Of a stretch of 64,000 bases of DNA, positions 1 to 10,538 are shown piece by piece. Location: the NCBI RefSeq assembly GCF_000002235.5, contig NW_022145612.1, positions 17,679,860 through 17,743,859 on the forward strand. Reading direction: 5' to 3'. This DNA comes from Strongylocentrotus purpuratus. Lineage: Eukaryota; Echinodermata; Echinoidea; Camarodonta; Strongylocentrotidae. Every line of letters starts with the position of its first letter. Within the stretch, counting starts at the first letter, position 1. The notes under the pieces are model-generated. The model was not told the origin of the DNA and made no database searches. It saw only the letters and a program-made list of their open reading frames with translations. A program made the translations under genes and the position numbers.

Positions 1-1050
1 ATCAGCGCCATTATTGCCATCTTCGTCTTCGTCATAACCATCATCATCATAAACATCATCATAATATCATCATTACCATGAAGTCCATGATCATAATCGA
101 TATCAGCATCAGCGGCAGCATCGTCATTATCCCCGTTATTATCATCGTCACCATAACCATCATTAACAAAATCGTAATCGTCATCTTCATCATCAACATC
201 ATTTCCTGATGGTATTTAATCTATAAGCATCAAGAGAACATTGATACAGACAAAACACAAATAAAGAGAAATAATAGATAGCAAAGCCATAATATATCCT
301 GCTTACTCTTTATGTAATTTTAAAGAAATAAAGGTATTTATAGACAAATAAAGTTAAAAAGCTATTAATACCCGAACTAAACCATTTCATCACATACTCA
401 AGATGAATAAAGTGATGATATTTATGAAGCTGAAAGTTCTTTCAAAAAGTCCTACATTTTGATGTTTATTACCTTTTAGCTTATGTTTGAATAATCCAAC
501 ACAGAGTTTACAGCCACACTTACTCAAATCGAGACAATACCTCACTATTATCTTACAAAATTATTTCATTATTTTGCCTTGTCGCTGCTAAAAACTGTAA
601 TTTAAATTTGAACAAATATATACGGCTAATAATAATAATAAATAATAAAAACGTTACTTATAAAGCGCTTACCACCGAAGTCTCTAAGCGCTATAACACA
701 CAAAATAGACTGATAAACAATACATATTAAACACAACTAAGAAGTGCAAATAAATCCATAAATTACAATACATATGGAATATACATCACTGGCGTACTGG
801 TGGGGAGGGGGGGGGGGGCTTGGGGGGCGCCAGCCCCCCCCCCCCCCCAATGAAATCAACCATGACTTTTTTTCAAAATTCCATACAAGTGATTTATAAA
901 TGTTCGTAATATCACATGATTTTCAATAAAAATTAATGCGCGTTTCTCCATTTTTGTTGCAAACTGACACATTCACAAATAGCCCCAGGAAGAGCATATG
1001 TTTTTGTTATAGTCAATAATGGGCCACTGACAGTAAACTAGTAGAAACTT
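1..1050. other. AT-rich non-coding sequence with ATC-rich start and G/C fold
   Basis: No gene is visible. The first 210 bases are dominated by imperfect CAT/ATC triplets, an old trinucleotide repeat. At about 800-850 a poly-G run is followed by a short GC spacer and a poly-C run, which could fold back on itself or mark the end of a G/C-rich repeat of the kind seen many times in this window. The rest is AT-rich with no supported coding frame. Confidence 0.5.
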
Positions 1051-1318
1051 CCTTAAAGGCCCGGTCACACAGGGAGGACGCATGGGGAACGCACGGCCAG
1101 CGCATTGGAAATTTGCAATTTGGGCCAGTGCGTTGTCGTTCGCTAGGCGTGCGTCATCATTCGTTACTCGTTCGTCGAGCGCGCTGGACCAACGCTGGAC
1201 CAGCGCTATGCATGCGTCGTCATTCGCTGTGTGCGTCGGGATTTTTTGAGCATGCTCAAAAACGTGCGCCGAGCTCGACGCATGAATATACACGCCAAAG
1301 GCACGCCAGACATGCGCC

Positions 1319-1380
1319 GGAGCGCGCTAGACCAGCGCCAGACATGCGTGGAGCGCGCTAGACCAGCGCCAGACAAACGC
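1319..1380 (+). repeat. 31-bp tandem repeat, two copies, inside the TIR element
   Basis: Two consecutive 31-base units beginning GGAGCGCGCTAGACCAGC, differing only in the last bases (ATGCGT against AAACGC). They are part of the interior of the surrounding element. Confidence 0.7.
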
Positions 1381-1600
1381 GGAGCACACGCCCTGTATAT
1401 GCACAGCGCGCTAGCTACACGCCGTGCATTTTGTGTCAGCTCGCTAGCTTTTCCAAAATTATGACAAAAGTTAGGCACACGTTCTTTTCCGATTTCCAAT
1501 GCGCTGGCCGTGCGTCGTAGAACGCGGTGCATGCGTGGACCATTCGTCCAGCGCGCTAGCAACACGCTGTGCATTCGTGGAAGTTGTTTTCATGTGCGCT

Positions 1601-1677
1601 CTGTGTGCGCCCTGTGTGCGCCCTGTGTGCGCCCTGTGTGCGCCCTGTATGCGCCCTGTATACGCCCTGTATGCGTC
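1601..1677 (+). repeat. 11-bp tandem repeat (CTGTGTGCGCC), about seven copies
   Basis: Seven consecutive copies of an 11-base unit inside the TIR element. The first four are near identical; the last three carry TGTAT variants. Short tandem arrays inside long-TIR foldback elements recall the sea urchin TU class, but the unit here is not the 15-bp unit of those elements. Confidence 0.8.
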
Positions 1678-2149
1678 CAGCGCGCTATGCATTTGGTGTC
1701 AGCTAGCTGTATAGCTTCGACAAAAGTTGGGCGCACGACAACGCACTGGCCAAAATTGCAAATTTTCCATGCGCCGGCCGTGCGTCCCCCATGCGTCCCT
1801 TCTGTGTGACCGGGCCTTTACAGAGGCTTATGTGAGAAGCACTACCCTCCACTCGGGATGTGCTAGTCCAGCCTCTGTACCGTTTTCGTTTAGCGCACCC
1901 AATCAGCTGATAAAATAACACACCCTCAACGTTGAAAGTAGACCTAGCCATTCCTCTAAATCTGGGTCCTGAATACGTGGACGGACAATTGGGGATTGCG
2001 CGATCAGTGGAGAGACCGCGCTGTGTGTGGGGGATAAAAAGAACGAACGGACTGAATCTGGACTAGGGATGTGCATGCACAGATTTGCGAACGAACGTTC
2101 GATACGTACATCATGTAACACTGCACTTGTACCGTTAAGGGGCGCAGCT

Positions 2150-3260
2150 AGACTTAAGTGGGGAAACTGAATTCAGACAAGGATTAAAAGTAGTCTTCTT
2201 TATCTAATAATTTAATGAAACAGCAAAGGCTCCCTGCTTCGCGCTTCGCGCGGGAGGAGGGGGGGGGGGGAAACTGAATTCAGACTAGGATTAGAAGTAG
2301 AGAACGGTACAACGAATCGTCTTCTTTATCTAATAATATAATGCCAATGAAACGGCAAAGCTTCCGTGCTTCACGCGGGAGGGGGTGGGGGTGGGGGGGG
2401 GGGGCAACTGAATTCAGAAAAGGACACGATACAACCAATCGTCTTCTTTCTCTAATTATTAATTTTAATGAAACGTGAAAGGGATGGGCGAAAATGAATT
2501 CAGACACTGATTAAGAGCAATAATTTAATGAAACGTTAAAGCTTCCGCGCTTCACACGGGAGTGGGGTAAACTGAATTCAGACAAGGACACGATACAACC
2601 AATGCAACGAATTGTCTTCTTTCTCTAATAGTTTAATGAAAGGTGAAAGCTTCCGCGCTTCGCGCGTGATGGGCGAAAATGAGTCAGACAATGATTAAGA
2701 ATAATAATTTAATGAGACGTCAAAGCTTCCGCGCTTCGCGTGGGAGGGGGAAACTGAATTTAAACAAGGACATGATACAACGAATCGTCTACTTTCTCTA
2801 GTAATTTAATGAAACGTGAAAGGGATGAGCGAAAATGAATTCAGACAAGGATTAAGAGTAACAATTTAATGAAAGGTCAAAACTTACGCGCTTCACGCGG
2901 GAGGGGGGAACGGAATTCAGACCAGGACACGATACAACGAATCGTCTACTTTCTCTAGTAATTTAATGAAACGTGAAAGGGATGGGCGAAAATGAATTCA
3001 GACACGGATTAAGAGTAATAATTTATTGAAACGTCAAAGCTTCCGCGCTTCACGCGGGAGGGGGGGGGGGAACTGAATTCAGACAAGGATTAAAAGTCGA
3101 GAACGGTACAATGAATCGTCTTTTTTCTCTAATTATTAAATGAAACCTCGTAGCTTCTGTGCTTCACGCGGGAGGGGCGAAACCGAAACAAGAATTAAGA
3201 GTCGAGAACGTTACAACGGATCGTCTTTTTTCTCTAATAATTTAATGAAGTGTGAAAAAA
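2150..3260 (+). repeat. Minisatellite array (unit about 80-170 bp with GCGCTTCGCGC core)
   Basis: Repeated modules share GAATTCAGACAAGGATTAAG, a segment ending ACAACGAATCGTCTTC, TCTCTAATAATTTAATGAAA, and a GCTTCCGCGCTTCGCGCGGG core followed by a G run. GAATTCAGAC recurs near 2274, 2493, 2573, 2838, 2914, 2995 and 3076, so spacing alternates between short and long units. The core is itself palindromic. The same family occurs reversed at 4690-5530. Confidence 0.85.
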
Positions 3261-4034
3261 GAAAATAACTTAGTTCCTGGCCCGGGCTTATAGGGTTAAA
3301 TTTGTAGACATTCGGAAATTTGGCATAAATATATTTGTCGGTAATTAATTGGTGGCTAGTTTTGTTGGTAATTGATGGCTTCTACACCCCCCCCCCCCCC
3401 TCCCCCACTGAAAAAGGTCTGGCCACGCCCCTGATAACAACACAGTTTATACACTCACCGTCTTTGTGCATTATGCAGCAACGAAGCATATACAACGTCT
3501 CACGACGTGACATATCATTTTTCTCTACTTCTAACCAATCAGAAGGCCTCATGATTTTTTACGGGAAGTGCCGGTGGACAATGTGCGCCAAATGTGGTTC
3601 TCAAATTGCAAAAGATCCCTTCTCTTGGAGGGGTAGGAGAAAGCAATTTTACGTCATATTACTCCAGGAAGTGTCTGGAAATGCGTCTAATGTGGTTCTA
3701 AAATTGCAAATGCTTCCTACTCTGAGAGGGGGTCAGAACCCCCTCCCACACCCACCCCAGCTTGGTCGCTCCGCTCCCTCGCAGCTAAGCCTCGCTCTGT
3801 CGCTTCATCGTTTTACATATATTTTACCCCATGCCATGTTGTGCCCCCCCCCCCACGTAAGAAATTCCTAGAACCGCCAATGATGCCCATACCCCTTGAA
3901 CTTCGGGGGCTCCACCCCTTGACCCCGCCGGGGCTTTGCCCCTAGACCCCACTTTGAAATTCGTTCAGCGGGGCCTGCATAATTATAAGAGTGGGGTGAT
4001 GCGGATTTTTTGTTGTCAGCCCCCCCCCCCCCCC

Positions 4035-4066
<32 letters not shown>

Positions 4067-4095
4067 CTCATTACGCCACTGATATACATCAAAGT
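3261..4095. other. Non-coding sequence with poly-C and poly-A tracts
   Basis: No gene is supported. The segment holds poly-C near 3388 and 3845, a CCCC-rich patch at 3890-3950 with GGGGCTTTGCCCC-type inverted words like those of the array at 50540-51460, and a poly-C/poly-A block at 4019-4063 next to CATTACGCCACTG, a common end of interspersed repeats. An open frame across 3335-3871 has no recognisable protein. Confidence 0.45.
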
Positions 4096-4099
4096 GAGT

Positions 4100-4690
4100 T
4101 AATTAATAATCGAACGCAATTTTGAATAAAAGTGTCTTAAGACTAGTTTTGAATAGGTTAACAGTTTGACATTTTTTTACATTTAAAGGTAGTCTGTTTC
4201 AAAGTTCAGCAGAAGCTTTGCAAAAAGAGCGATTACCATAAGAAAGTGTTGACGCAGAAGTAGATACGAGGTTTAATTGTGAAGATGACCGTAAATTGCG
4301 TGAGGGTTTGTATTCCTGGATTAATTCTTGCAGATAAATTGGTGCCAATTCATGAATGCATTTATAAGTTTTGCACATAATGGCGTACGTCAATGGCAAC
4401 CAATGCAGTTTGCGAAGTACTGGAGTGGTGTGTTCACAAGAACGCGTGCGTGCTACAAGCCTGGCAGCAGAGTTTTGGATTCTTTGGAGTTTTGCAATGT
4501 GCAAGTCCGGAAGGCCATAAAGAAGGCTATTGCATTGTTCAAGACGGCATGTAATAAATGCAAGGGTGTCAATTTGTATCCGTGGTTGGGGGGGATGATA
4601 GGTGCCAATATATTTTTGGCAATGGATCAAAGCAACCAAGAGGTAGAAGCGTGTGGCAGGTTACACCCCCTCCCCAAGCGCGTAGCCAGG
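4100..4690 (-). pseudogene. CR1-like LINE reverse transcriptase remnant (3' end)
   Basis: On the minus strand the translation contains the C-terminal part of a non-LTR retrotransposon polymerase: a segment with AFITCRLEQCNSLLYGLP, then LQRIQNSAARLV and LRKLHWLPL, all hallmarks of the CR1/Jockey-group C-terminal region. The open frame ends at 4199 with TGA where the family has a tryptophan, and homology resumes directly after it (LPLNVKKCQTVNLFKTSLKT) to about 4110. Upstream of about 4640 the frame is shifted. This is a dead copy. The missing middle part and the upstream part at 6000-6345 suggest one element broken by the repeat array between them. Confidence 0.85.
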
Positions 4691-5530
4691 ATTTCATTTA
4701 AGGGGGGTGGTAGTGCAGCACGCGAAGCGCGTTCCCAGGGGGTTGGGTGCAGGGAGGCGGAGTTTTCCCCCTCCACCGCGAAGCGCGGAAGCTTTGATGT
4801 TTCATTAAATTATTAGAGAAAGAAGACGATTCGTTGGACCGTTCTCGACTCTTGATCCTTGTCTGAATTCTTCCCCCCCCCCTCGCGCAAAGCGCGGAAG
4901 CTCTGACGTTTTATTAGATAATTAAAGAAAGAAGACGATTCGTTGTACCGTTCTAGACTCTTAATCCTTGTTTGTAAAAAGTTCCTCTTCCTCCTCGCGT
5001 AGCGCGGAAGCTCTGACATTTCATTAGATTATAAAAGAAAGTAGACGATTTGATGTACCATTCTCGACTCTTAATACTTAATGTTTGAATCAAGTTCCCC
5101 TTCTTGACGTTTCATTAGTTTATTAAAGAAAGAAAATGATTCGTTGTACCATTCTCGACTCTTTATCCTTAATGTTTGAATCAAGTTCCCTTTCCTCCGC
5201 GCGTAGCGCGGAAGCTCTGACGTTTCATTAGATTATAAAAGAAAGTAGACGATTTGATGTACCATTCTCGACTCTTAATACTTAATGTTTGAATCAAGTT
5301 CCCCTTCTTGACGTTTCATTAGTTTATTAAAGAAAGAAAATGATTCGTTGTACCATTCTCGACTCTTTATCCTTAATGTTTGAATCAAGTTCCCTTTCCT
5401 CCGCGCGTAGCGCGGAAGCTCTGACGTTTCATTAGATTATTAAAGAAAGAAAACGATTTGTTGTACCATTCTCGACTCTAAATCCTTGTATGAATTCAGT
5501 TTCCCCGCTCCCGCGCGAAGCGCGGAACTT
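4690..5530 (-). repeat. Inverted copy of the GCGCTTCGCGC minisatellite array
   Basis: This is the reverse complement of the family at 2150-3260: GCGAAGCGCGGAAGC, GACGTTTCATTAGATTATTA, AAAGAAAGAAGACGATTCGT and CTTAATCCTTGTCTGAATTC. It includes a recent higher-order duplication of exactly 204 bp, 5011-5214 followed by 5215-5418, almost identical. The array sits between the two halves of a LINE remnant. Confidence 0.85.
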
Positions 5531-5999
5531 TCTCCTTGTCTCCGATCTCATCACGAATTCGTCACAGAGTTCATCTATGTTTACACTGCAGGATTGTCTG
5601 ATGTGCATTGCAGATTGCTACTTTTGCGCTTCACGCTTAACATTTAGCTCGTTGCTTTTTAACGCTGCGTCTTTGCATTTGGCGCACTGCATTGATGATG
5701 CTGTTGATTGAACAAATTGATATTCATCAATTCCTGATGAAGCCGTATGAGCGAGAATTCAATTTATTCTTGTCTCATATACGGTTGTCTCATTTACTTC
5801 GTATATTATGTATGTATTATGAAAATGAGATAGCAAAATGTGTATATTGATGGTCATCTTGCGAGTAATAACTCTCATCAGGCTCTCATCTCAACTCTCA
5901 TCATTAATTTTTCTCTTCATTTTTTGTTTGTTTGATGGTGAATTATTGGGGGGGGGGTGATTGTACAGGCCATCCCCCCCCCCCCCCCACCTGAAATAT
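5531..5999. other. Non-coding sequence
   Basis: No gene or convincing RNA is visible. It contains G and C runs around 5949-5990 next to the boundary of the upstream LINE fragment. Confidence 0.4.
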
Positions 6000-6345
6000 T
6001 GGGGAGGGATATATCTGCATAATATATCATTCGGCCTAAACCATGCGCTTCAATAATATCTCCAAGTGGTGCAGTGTACAGAGTAAATAATTAAGGGCCG
6101 ATGACGGATCCCTGAGGAACACCTTCAGGTGGTATGAGGTTTGGATAAAGAGTCATTTATGACAGTAGATTGAGAACGATTCATAAAATATGTTTTAAAC
6201 CAATTTAAGGCAGTACCTGATACACCATAATATCTAATACCTAAGCGATCAACATTATGACTGATAGCATCGAAAGCCACATAATAGTCTAAAAGTATTT
6301 AAAACAGCTTCATCACCTTGGTCCACAGCAAACAACAAATATTTT
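6000..6345 (-). pseudogene. CR1-like LINE reverse transcriptase remnant (central domain)
   Basis: The minus strand, read across several frameshifts, gives recognisable reverse transcriptase motifs: VDQGDEAVL, then AFDAISHNVDRLGIRYYGV, GTALNWFKTYFMNRSQSTVI, the motif GVPQGSVIGP, YTAPLGDIIEAHGLGRM and a degraded YADI where YADD is expected in the active site. The last two belong to the catalytic palm. Stops and frameshifts rule out function. It ends at a G/C run, and the continuation of the same protein is found after the repeat array, at 4640-4100. Confidence 0.85.
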
Positions 6346-6454
6346 TTTATGCTCACAATAATCACAAATGCGAGGCCAAACTGGCCGCGCATTTGGCCCT
6401 GCTCTGGAGGTAGTCTCGGCCGCGGCCTGGCCCAGCCTTTTCTCACTGTAAACG

Positions 6455-6985
6455 CACGCAGGGCCAGGCCGCGTCATTTTTTTCTGCGGCACAGATTGGG
6501 GCTTTAAAAAAAAAGAAGTCTTGATTTAAAGAGGCATGTTCCCCGTATTCCAGAGGGCGTTCAAAATACGTACCCGCTGGCGGACGGTGCTAGCTGCCTA
6601 TTGACACCAACAGAATACGGCTCTTACGCAGATGGCATGTTCCGAATGCCCGGACAATACCGATTATCGCATACATGTGCCGAAGTAATGCCAATCGCAG
6701 TTCGGCTCTAAGATTCGGCTGCTGTTTCCGCCCACTTTCGTGACGTCGCGATCGTCAGCGATCAGCTGGCTTGGCGAAGGCAGGCCAGGCCGCGCGTACT
6801 TTGATTGACAGCTGTATGCAAATTAGAAGTCGATCTTCGGAACCAAGATGGCGATGACTAGAGCAGCGATAACTACACTGGCGGGAACGTGCCACTTTAA
6901 CCCTAACCCTAAACTTTCCCATAGGCTAAACACGCACCTAACCCCAATCTGTGCCGCAGAAAAAAATAACGCGGCCAGGCAGCGG
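6455..6985. repeat. Inverted repeat pair of about 40 bp, half a kilobase apart
   Basis: GGCCGCGTCATTTTTTTCTG and the adjoining CGGCACAGATTGGGG at about 6465-6506 recur as reverse complement at about 6940-6980. Between them is non-coding sequence, including a short CCCTAA run at 6900-6913. It could be the ends of a small foldback element; no target duplication was identified. Confidence 0.6.
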
Positions 6986-7064
6986 CCCAACTGTTACCCC
7001 GGAAGTGAAAGTTCGCCGTGTATAGGAAATTGGGGAAAAGATTCACTGCTAAGAGCAATTTTCC

Positions 7065-7510
7065 CCAAAGCTTGCTCGCTACGCTCGCACGCATTTAAAC
7101 ATGATATACTTGTGGTACTTATCAAAGGTCTTTTCAGTCTTCCGTTATGAGAATGTGCTTATAATCCCATCAGGATTGGGGTTTTTCCTCTTTATAAGAT
7201 GTAATTTTATGAGGTCGCACTGCGACCTCACAAATCTTAAACTTTTTCCTCGCTCGCTTCGCTCGCTCGCAAATAATTTTCAGACCATCACACCCAGCTG
7301 CAAAGTATGATGCTTAAGCAATATCTTGTATGGCGTATAAAGTGAAACAAATATTGAACTCATCCCTGATAATGTAATCACAATGTAGGGGTATATACCA
7401 ATGTCTAATAAAAATTGGTATATTTTCGCTTTGAGATTTCCCTTTGAAAGTGCCCTTTTTTTCTCCAGAAAGTGCCCCTTTTTCTTGGTGCCCCCCACTT
7501 TGGAAGTCGC
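7065..7510 (-). repeat. Dispersed repeat, copy 1
   Basis: Read on the minus strand this segment matches 21900-22345 on the plus strand over about 440 bp. Shared pieces in the same order are GGGGCAC blocks after GAGCGACTT, AAATCTCAAAG, ATTACATTATTAGGG-like text, GCTTAAGCNTCATACT, GTGAGGTCGCAGT, AAAGACCTTT and GCGAGCGTAGCGAG. Neither copy has a recognisable coding region. Confidence 0.75.
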
Positions 7511-8200
7511 TCAGCCACCCCTGTGTGCTATTATCAGGTTGCATTTTAAGAACAGATGTTTTTAGAAGAAAAAAAAACCAAGGCATACAATAGACCATTT
7601 CTAAGATTACCGTATTTTTGCTTATGAATAGGCTACATTATTATCATAAGCTTACATCTCTAGTGGATGTCTTAGCAATGAGATTCGTGTGTGTATGTGG
7701 TCCTCATGGTTACGGTCAGATTTTCTTTTTCTTGGGGGGGGGTACTTTATGTTAAAGATGGTGTTTACTATATCTACTTCTATAATCTTCTAATGTCTAT
7801 TCGCACAATTGTTGTATAAGCCATAACAAAAATGGTACTCCGAAATGGTTTTGGTTATACATACGCTGACCTTTTCCCATAAGAGTATGAAAGAGCTATG
7901 GCATTCCAGGACCATGGTCCTGTTTTCATGATTTTTTTCTCGAGGTCACAACTCATCAAACTGGGTTTCACAGGACGAACATTTTGTTAAACATCAAATT
8001 TGAGAAAAAGCTTAGGCATTCTAAGATCAATTATGTCCTCATGATTTCATCCGAAATCAAAATTGCCTTCCAAATATGAAATATCTGAGGCATTCCAAGA
8101 CTATTTTCCTCATTTTCTCTAACAATCCAACATAAAACACGGGCTTGAAAGAACGACGGCCATGTTGGACATCAAGTCGTCTTTTTCGACCTCGACTGAC
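7511..8200. other. Non-coding sequence downstream of 3CxxC gene A
   Basis: Presumably the 3' flank or 3' UTR of the minus-strand gene that ends at 8201. I see no confident polyadenylation signal near the stop codon and no other gene. Confidence 0.4.
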
Positions 8201-8348
8201 TTATCTCTCCAAGCAGTTCCTGCCCTCTCCATATCCGCACTTTTCGCAACGGGCACTGTCGTTTGGTGGTCGTCCAAGAGGTCTACGACGTCTTCCCTCA
8301 TCAAAGACAGTCCTGTCATTTGAATTCCGATTTCGGAAGTCTCTTTCC
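8201..8348 (-). CDS. 3CxxC gene A, exon 3 with stop
   Basis: Starts after the acceptor TGACAG with one base that completes a CAG codon, then encodes ERDFRNRNSN and onward to GEGRNCLER and the stop TAA at 8201-8203. It contains the third zinc pair (CEKC, preceded by PPNDSAR) and a basic arginine-rich stretch (GRRRPLGRPP). Confidence 0.87.
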
Positions 8349-10027
8349 CTGTCATTGAGATGAAAAAGATCAGAATTAACTGATTTTATGGTGGTAAAAA
8401 AAGGTCAAAAAAACGTTTATTATTACTATTGTTATTATTAATACATGTATTATTATTATATATATATATATATATATATATTTTATACAAGTTCATCTTT
8501 TCCTCAATGCTTTTCTTGTATGTCATCTTCTGTAGCTACTCTAATGACAGAAAGCGAACTCCTTTTAGGGGGCGAGTCATTATTAGGGATCACTTTATTA
8601 GGGAGTGAAAATCCACGCAAAAATGAGTTGACTCCACTCTCAAAAGAGGAATTCGACAAGTACTTTGGGGTGTTTTCCACTGCACTTGGTAAACCTTCCT
8701 GTTAAAGCTCGTGCATTATACTTAGTACAGCCTTAATGACCACCTGTCTATGTTACGACCACATTTTGATTCCCTTTATACCATGCTGTTCATTGAAATG
8801 TGTTTAAAAAATGCCGCGTTTAAAGACCACCTGCATGCCTATAAAGACCACCTTTGTTTTCTTCCTACTCAGGTTTCACCATGGACCTTTTACGGATGGA
8901 CATTCGTCGTTTTCTTATCGAATTCATTGTGATTGTCTCCGTCAATGTCGTCTCAATAACATTCCGTACATGTTTCTTCATTTTGATCTCATGACGTCCA
9001 CCTTTAAAAAGCCGGGACAGAATCAAGATAATGATTTTACACATGTTAATCTACATGCGCAGAAGATAATAACTCGCTTAAATCATGGAAAATCGATGTG
9101 CAGTTCTGGTCTATAATCGGAAATTGTTGTTCCGTGTACTGTATTTTATTCTGAAAAACATGTTGATATTACCAGATAGAGGTTATATTTGGATTGGTTG
9201 TGATTTAAAATCCCGTTTCCCCCAATTTCCTCATAATATTCTAAAATTACAACGCACAGGGCTTATAAAGATCATGGCCTTCTAATTGTTTTATAAGGTC
9301 TGGGTTGTGTGCGAAAGCGTGCGAATCAGTAAGAATACATTTCATATCACCAAAATCGTCTGCTTTTCAACTTTGCTGCTCCCCATTGGGGATGTTTTTA
9401 TTCAAGACACACTCTTACAAAGCACACCATCCAAACAAAACCCAACAGAGGGAAACTACTCCTTTGTCAATGACCGAAAATGCTTACGCAGTCGTTATTG
9501 TTAAAACAGCTGAATGTTCTCATTATGATGCAACATAATCAGAAGGCGGTAGATCTCATTGGATCAAAGAAAGAATGTCCATCCGTAATAGGTCAATGGT
9601 TTCACCCATATTCGTGTACACGTACTGTTTAATCGCTTTTTCAACCATCTTCGTGAACTCTTCCCCATTAAATGATGGAACACTTTTTTGATCGCACTGC
9701 CTGCATAACTGTATGTAAATCTGTAAACAAAAACAACAACAAATATAATGTAAACACAATCGCAAAATTGTGAGAAATTTGGCTCAAATTACGTTCGAAT
9801 TATGTTATACCTCATTACAAAATGTTCATTACTGATACAAGTACATGTATTGGTATCATTATTATTAGTAGTAGTGGTAGAAGTTGTAGTGGTAGTAGTG
9901 GTAGTAGTAGTAGCAATAATGATAATGATATTAGTAGTAGTTGAAGTAGCAAAGAGGTATCTCTTTGGTAGTAGTAATAATAATGATATTAGTAGTAGTT
10001 GTAGTAGTAGTTGTAGTAGTAATAGTC

Positions 10028-10076
<49 letters not shown>

Positions 10077-10108
10077 CTAGTGGTGGTGGTGGTAGAGGTA
10101 GCAGTCAG

Positions 10109-10178
<70 letters not shown>

Positions 10179-10210
10179 CTAGTGGTGGTGGTGGTAGAGG
10201 TAGCAGTCAG

Positions 10211-10279
<69 letters not shown>

Positions 10280-10318
10280 TTAGTAGCTAGTGGTGGTGGT
10301 GGTAGAGGTAGCAGTCAG

Positions 10319-10388
<70 letters not shown>

Positions 10389-10420
10389 CTAGTGGTGGTG
10401 GTGGTAGAGGTAGCAGTCAG

Positions 10421-10463
<43 letters not shown>

Positions 10464-10494
10464 CTAGTGGTGGTGGTGGTAGAGGTAGCAGTCA

Positions 10495-10538
<44 letters not shown>

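Larger units (their letters stand above)
1053..1820. mobile_element. Non-autonomous DNA transposon with terminal inverted repeats
   Basis: The left end reads AGGCCCGGTCACACAG and the right end is its reverse complement. The match continues inward with a few changes for about 60 bases on each side (shared words include GACGCATG, GCACGGCC and TTTGCAATTT). The left end is flanked by TTAA (1053-1056) and the right by TTAC (1817-1820), which suggests a TTAA target duplication that has decayed. The interior is rich in GCGCGCTAG-type words and internal tandem repeats and has no transposase. A TTAA-targeting family such as piggyBac or Kolobok would fit, but the superfamily is inferred only from the flanks. 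Confidence 0.75.

Noticed and set aside
6899..6915. CCCTAA repeats that look telomeric
   Set aside because: Only two to three units, inside a repeat-rich internal segment; too short to mark a telomere.
8119..8355. 78-codon open frame on the minus strand over gene A exon 3
   Set aside because: The other frame, set by the splice phase, gives the conserved DSARCEKC motif and matches paralogue B; this frame is a shadow.
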